Below are positions 29,482 through 32,583 of a DNA stretch of 32,583 bases, piece after piece (positions within the stretch are counted from its first letter, which is position 1; each line of letters starts with the position of its first letter). The DNA lies in the NCBI GenBank assembly GCA_000437515.1, contig FR898416.1:1-32583 (forward strand). The letters are read 5' to 3'. The position numbers were made by a program, and so were the translations under genes. This DNA is from Acidiphilium sp. CAG:727 (lineage in GTDB: Bacteria; Bacillota; Clostridia; Christensenellales; Borkfalkiaceae). The notes under the pieces are model-generated. The model saw only the letters and a program-made list of their open reading frames with translations. It searched no databases and was not told the DNA's origin.

Positions 29482-30855
29482 TTATATCTCGTCGATTTTT
29501 GTTTTGATAGCCTGCCGCAAAAATACAGCCGAAACTATACAAGTCAGAACTTCCGCAATCGGGAAAGTCCACCACACCACGTTTATAACGTCTGCCGAAA
29601 GCGTAAACAGATACGCCACGGGGAAAGTAAACGCTACGAGCCGTAAAAACGCGGTGATAAGCGGCTTTACGGCGTAGCCGAGAGCCTGCAACACGCCCTG
29701 AACGGCGACGTTAAACCCCATAAATACGAAACTCAGACTCGCAATTCTCGTCGCTTTGGCGCACACGTCCACGAGAACCGAAGAACTTCCGCCCGACAAT
29801 GCGAAGAGTTCCGACAGCGGAACGGCGATTATCTCGAACAACGCCGTTATGATAAGCGTAGTTATAAGCGTATCGATGATTCCGTATTTCACGCACGCAA
29901 GCGAACGCTCTTTATCTTTCATTCCGTAGTTGAACGACAACACGGTAATAATAGTATTAGATAAGCCGAAAGCCGAAAAGAGAGCGATTTGCTGAATTTT
30001 ATAATATATTCCGAACGAGCCTACGAGCACGGTCGAATCTGCGTTCGCCGAGCCTAAAATCGCGTTCATACCCGCCATCATAACGGACAAAAGAGCCTGC
30101 ATCAACGCCGCCGATATACCTATTTTATAGACGGCTTTAATAATAGCCAGTCGCGGTCTGATATGTTTCGGATGCCCGCAAATTTCTTTGTTAAGGCAAT
30201 AATGCAACGCCATTGCGATAAAAAGCGAAACGAACTGTCCGATAATCGTCGCCCACGCCGCGCCTTCTACGCCTAACCCTAAGGGGAATATAAAAACGTA
30301 GTCCAACACGATATTCGTTACCGCGCCGGAAATCTGCGCTATCGTAGAAAACATAGTTTTGCCCGTGGCTTGCAAAAATCGTTCGTATACCGCAAAACCT
30401 ATCGAACCGAGAGAAAAACAAACGCAGATACGAAGGTACGCCGCGCCCATTTTTATAACGTCGGCGTTCGTTGAAAACAACCCGATAAACCAATCGGACA
30501 AAAATAATCCGAAAAATAAAAAGACGGCGTATATAATCAAACATAAAAATATGCCGTTGCCCGCTACGGCGTTGACTTTTTCGGTATTGCGTTCGCCCAG
30601 ATTTTTCGATAAGAGAGCGTTCAGACCTACGCCCGTACCCACGCTTACCGCGATAATCATAATCTGAACGGGGAACGCAATCGTGAGAGCCTCGTTGGCA
30701 CGCGCGCCCGAACCCTGCATATTCGCTACGAATACGCTGTCGACCACGTTATAAAGGGCTTGCAGAACCATTGAAATAATCATGGGTAAACCAAGTTTCC
30801 AAAAGAGTTTTTTGACAGAGTCCGTCGCCATTTTGTTTTGTCGTACTTCTTCCAT
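29482..30855 (-). CDS. MATE-family efflux transporter
   Basis: Encodes 457 residues with 12 predicted membrane helices in two similar halves. MATE proteins expel drugs or other cations in exchange for sodium or protons. The N-terminal half has P-M-I-I-S-M-V-L-Q-A-L-Y-N-V-V-D-S-V-F-V near residues 25-44, the usual first-helix signature, and the second half repeats A-L-M-Q-A-L-L-S-V-M-M-A-G-M-N-A near 250. The natural substrate cannot be told. Start 30855 has AGGTG 5-6 nt upstream. The promoter at 30956-30984 lies beyond a strong terminator hairpin (30898-30926), so the gene is either fed by read-through or controlled by attenuation. Confidence 0.93.
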   Translation of the reverse strand: MEEVRQNKMATDSVKKLFWKLGLPMIISMVLQALYNVVDSVFVANMQGSGARANEALTIAFPVQIMIIAVSVGTGVGLNALLSKNLGERNTEKVNAVAGNGIFLCLIIYAVFLFFGLFLSDWFIGLFSTNADVIKMGAAYLRICVCFSLGSIGFAVYERFLQATGKTMFSTIAQISGAVTNIVLDYVFIFPLGLGVEGAAWATIIGQFVSLFIAMALHYCLNKEICGHPKHIRPRLAIIKAVYKIGISAALMQALLSVMMAGMNAILGSANADSTVLVGSFGIYYKIQQIALFSAFGLSNTIITVLSFNYGMKDKERSLACVKYGIIDTLITTLIITALFEIIAVPLSELFALSGGSSSVLVDVCAKATRIASLSFVFMGFNVAVQGVLQALGYAVKPLITAFLRLVAFTFPVAYLFTLSADVINVVWWTFPIAEVLTCIVSAVFLRQAIKTKIDEI

Positions 30856-30897
30856 AATTCACCTTTAATCCGAATTAAAAAAAAGCCAAAAAAAATT

Positions 30898-30926
30898 GCG
30901 CAAATCCGGGAAAATCGGATTTACGC
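30898..30926 (-). terminator. Terminator hairpin between rsmI and the MATE gene
   Basis: On the minus strand the arms GCG-TAAATCCG and CGGATTTG-CGC with one mismatch are followed by AATTTTTTTTGG, a strong T-run. It ends the methyltransferase-rsmI transcript. Because a promoter lies upstream of it (30956-30984), it may also act as an attenuator in the MATE leader. Confidence 0.85.
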
Positions 30927-30955
30927 ATATTTTTTGCAACTCATTTTCGTTTGGA

Positions 30956-30984
30956 ATTATAACTTATTTTTGCGGAAAAAGCAA
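30956..30984 (-). promoter_or_regulatory. Promoter reading toward the MATE gene
   Basis: On the minus strand TTGCTT (30979-30984) and TATAAT (30956-30961) are spaced 17 nt apart. The start near 30949 gives a leader of about 95 nt that contains the terminator hairpin before the MATE ATG. Confidence 0.65.
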
Positions 30985-31031
30985 GTTTTTTTTCGCCTCT
31001 TTAATAAGAAAAAATCATAAAACGCAATATC

Positions 31032-31832
31032 TTAAATCGTATATTTGTACACTTCCGATTTTTTAAGTCCGCGTTCTTTCGCCACTTTTTTTACGGCTTC
31101 CATTTTAGTTAATCCGTCGGCGACGTAAAGGTCTATCTGCTCTTCTATCGAAAGCGTATTAAGCGGATTTTCCTGCGTTTTACCGCCCTCTACGACGATG
31201 ACGTATTCACCGCGCGGTTCTTCTTCGGAAGTTCCCTGCGATAATTTAATTCTCTCTACGCTTTCGTGAATTTTGGTTATCTCTTTTACTATAGCCGCTT
31301 CGCGATCGCCTAAAATTTCACACAGTCTGCTTATCGTCTTTTTAAGGTCGTGCGGCGCGCTGTAAAAAATCAGCGTAGACGGCAAATTTATATAAGGCGC
31401 AAGCAATTTTTCCGCCTCGTTCTTTTTTTCGGGCAGAAAACCTATAAAAGAAAACCTGTCGGAATCGAGCCCCGAAAGTACGAGCGCGGAAGTGAACGCC
31501 GTAGCGCCCGGAACGACCGTATAAGGTATCCCCCTTGCGTGAAGTTCTTCCGCCAGCGCGTTGCCCGGATCTGAAACGAGCGGCGTTCCCGCATCCGAAA
31601 TAACGGCTACGTTAAGCCCTTCTTCAATCATCGCGATTATCTTTTCGCACTCGGTTTTTTCGTTGAATTTATGATACGCCACGAGGCGTTTTTTAATATC
31701 GTAGCGGTTTAAGAGTTTAAGCGAAGTACGCGTGTCTTCGCAGGCGATTACGTCTGCCGAAGACAATACCTCTACCGCCCTGTACGATATATCTTTCAGG
31801 TTACCAATCGGCGTGGAAACGAAATATAGCAT
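31032..31832 (-). CDS. rsmI: 16S rRNA (cytidine(1402)-2'-O)-methyltransferase
   Basis: Encodes 266 residues. It methylates the ribose of C1402 in the decoding centre with S-adenosylmethionine. The tetrapyrrole-methylase fold is seen in V-S-T-P-I-G-N-L-K-D near residue 5, A-C-E-D-T-R-T-S near 30, I-S-D-A-G-T-P-L-V-S-D-P-G near 79-91 and V-P-G-A-T-A near 107. A short C-terminal K-K-V-A-K-E-R-G-L-K-K-S-E-V-Y tail fits the family. AAAGGAG, partly inside the previous gene, is the ribosome binding site; one base separates the two genes, as is common for this pair in Firmicutes. Confidence 0.95.
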   Translation of the reverse strand: MLYFVSTPIGNLKDISYRAVEVLSSADVIACEDTRTSLKLLNRYDIKKRLVAYHKFNEKTECEKIIAMIEEGLNVAVISDAGTPLVSDPGNALAEELHARGIPYTVVPGATAFTSALVLSGLDSDRFSFIGFLPEKKNEAEKLLAPYINLPSTLIFYSAPHDLKKTISRLCEILGDREAAIVKEITKIHESVERIKLSQGTSEEEPRGEYVIVVEGGKTQENPLNTLSIEEQIDLYVADGLTKMEAVKKVAKERGLKKSEVYKYTI

Positions 31833-31833
31833 T

Positions 31834-32544
31834 TTACTCCTTTTTGCTTACTGTCGGCGTAAGCCGGTTGTTTATAGGCGGCAAAACCGTAAACTTGCGT
31901 CTGACGCCCTTTACCCCCTCAACCATAAACAAATACGGCTCGACGGAGTTCCCCGTATAGACGAATTGCAGTTTGCACGGCTCTAACCCCGCGCTCCGCA
32001 TTTCGGCGAAAACGTCGGTAAACCGCTCTATACGCTGGCATACGCAAAATCTTCCGCCGTGACAAAGCAACCTTTTGGCAGCCGAAACTATTTCGGGGAA
32101 AGTAACGGTCAATTCGTGGCGGGCAATCGCCACGCTCTTTATCGGGTTCGTTTCGCCGGAACCCGCTTTTTTATACGGAGGATTGCACAAAACCAGCGAA
32201 TATCCGCCGTTTTCGTCGCAGGGCAATTCCTGTAAAGGGATATTCTCGACGGTAAATACGGATTGCAATCCGTTATACTCGATACTTCTTTTGCATATAT
32301 CCGCGAGTTCGGATTGAATTTCGACTTCTTTAACCGATTTCACGTCTTTATGCAAAGCGTAAAAATGCAACCCTATTATCCCCGACCCGGCGCATAAATC
32401 CATTACTTTATCGCCCTTTTTGAAAGAAGCGAATTTAGACAAAAGAACCGCATCGCTCGAAAATCTGTAAAGGTCTTTGCTTTGTATAATTTTAAGCCCG
32501 TCGATTAAAAGATCTTCGAGCGTTTCGTTTTCTTTTAATTCCAT
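31834..32544 (-). CDS. TrmN6-type tRNA (adenine-N6)-methyltransferase
   Basis: Encodes 236 residues. The Rossmann methyltransferase core has motif I V-M-D-L-C-A-G-S-G-I-I-G at 47-58, the acidic E-V-E-I-Q near 73-77 and the catalytic N-P-P-Y at 121-124, which marks N6-adenine or N5-glutamine methylation. Full-length homologues (YabB/TrmN6, also called YfiC) act on the anticodon loop of tRNA-Val. Start 32544 has no clear ribosome binding site, but a stop codon lies in frame just upstream. It is the first of a pair with rsmI, as in many Firmicutes. The exact target is inferred from the family. Confidence 0.88.
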   Translation of the reverse strand: MELKENETLEDLLIDGLKIIQSKDLYRFSSDAVLLSKFASFKKGDKVMDLCAGSGIIGLHFYALHKDVKSVKEVEIQSELADICKRSIEYNGLQSVFTVENIPLQELPCDENGGYSLVLCNPPYKKAGSGETNPIKSVAIARHELTVTFPEIVSAAKRLLCHGGRFCVCQRIERFTDVFAEMRSAGLEPCKLQFVYTGNSVEPYLFMVEGVKGVRRKFTVLPPINNRLTPTVSKKE

Positions 32545-32583
32545 AATCAGTCGTTAGTGATTGCTACGGGAAAGGGCCGCCGC

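Overview
The window looks like chromosome from a low-to-mid GC Bacillota, most likely a clostridial lineage. It has the group II energy-coupling-factor order ecfA1-ecfA2-ecfT-truA-rplM-rpsI, a Veg homologue, single-chain glycyl-tRNA synthetase, Gram-positive-style lipoproteins and strong GGAGG-type ribosome binding sites. Nothing in the window identifies a species. Most of it is housekeeping sequence. I saw no tRNA, rRNA, CRISPR array or insertion sequence with a transposase.

Layout. 1-3870 is a minus-strand surface and secretion block: a small lipoprotein, then a three-gene operon (3501 down to 976). This operon encodes two proteins resembling the TasA/SipW-dependent type and a BspA-like leucine-rich-repeat surface protein. 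A consensus promoter, a structured leader carrying the conserved hairpin of c-di-GMP-I (GEMM) riboswitches and an intrinsic terminator precede it. 3880-4050 may hold a fragment of an AraC-like regulator. 4132-9605 is a plus-strand housekeeping run: yigZ-like, recX, biotin ligase, a membrane protein, pncB, lspA and an RluD-type pseudouridine synthase. 9641-12125 contains two mosaic patches of REP-like repeats. Between them lie veg, a very acidic double zinc-ribbon protein and an AT-rich divergent pair (XRE regulator and SLOG-like protein).

12175-21818 is minus strand apart from one small gene: murC, an ABC-F ATPase with a degenerate second P-loop, a large lipoprotein, rpsI-rplM, truA and the ECF transporter core. 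A perfect palindrome overlaps the lipoprotein promoter. 21823-25377 is an AT-rich accessory island. It holds a beginning-less C-terminal piece of an RHS polymorphic toxin with an AHH/HNH-type nuclease motif. One base after it begin three tandem paralogous beta-propeller-like genes that sit where immunity genes normally lie. 25413-32544 returns to housekeeping: a CvpA-family protein, divergent glnS and glyS, a MATE transporter whose leader contains a terminator hairpin, rsmI and a TrmN6-type methyltransferase.

The two most interesting systems are the probable c-di-GMP-controlled matrix/surface operon at 976-3869 and the RHS toxin remnant with its candidate immunity family at 21823-25377. Two promoters (yigZ and ecfA1) place the transcription start on or next to the start codon, which suggests leaderless mRNAs.
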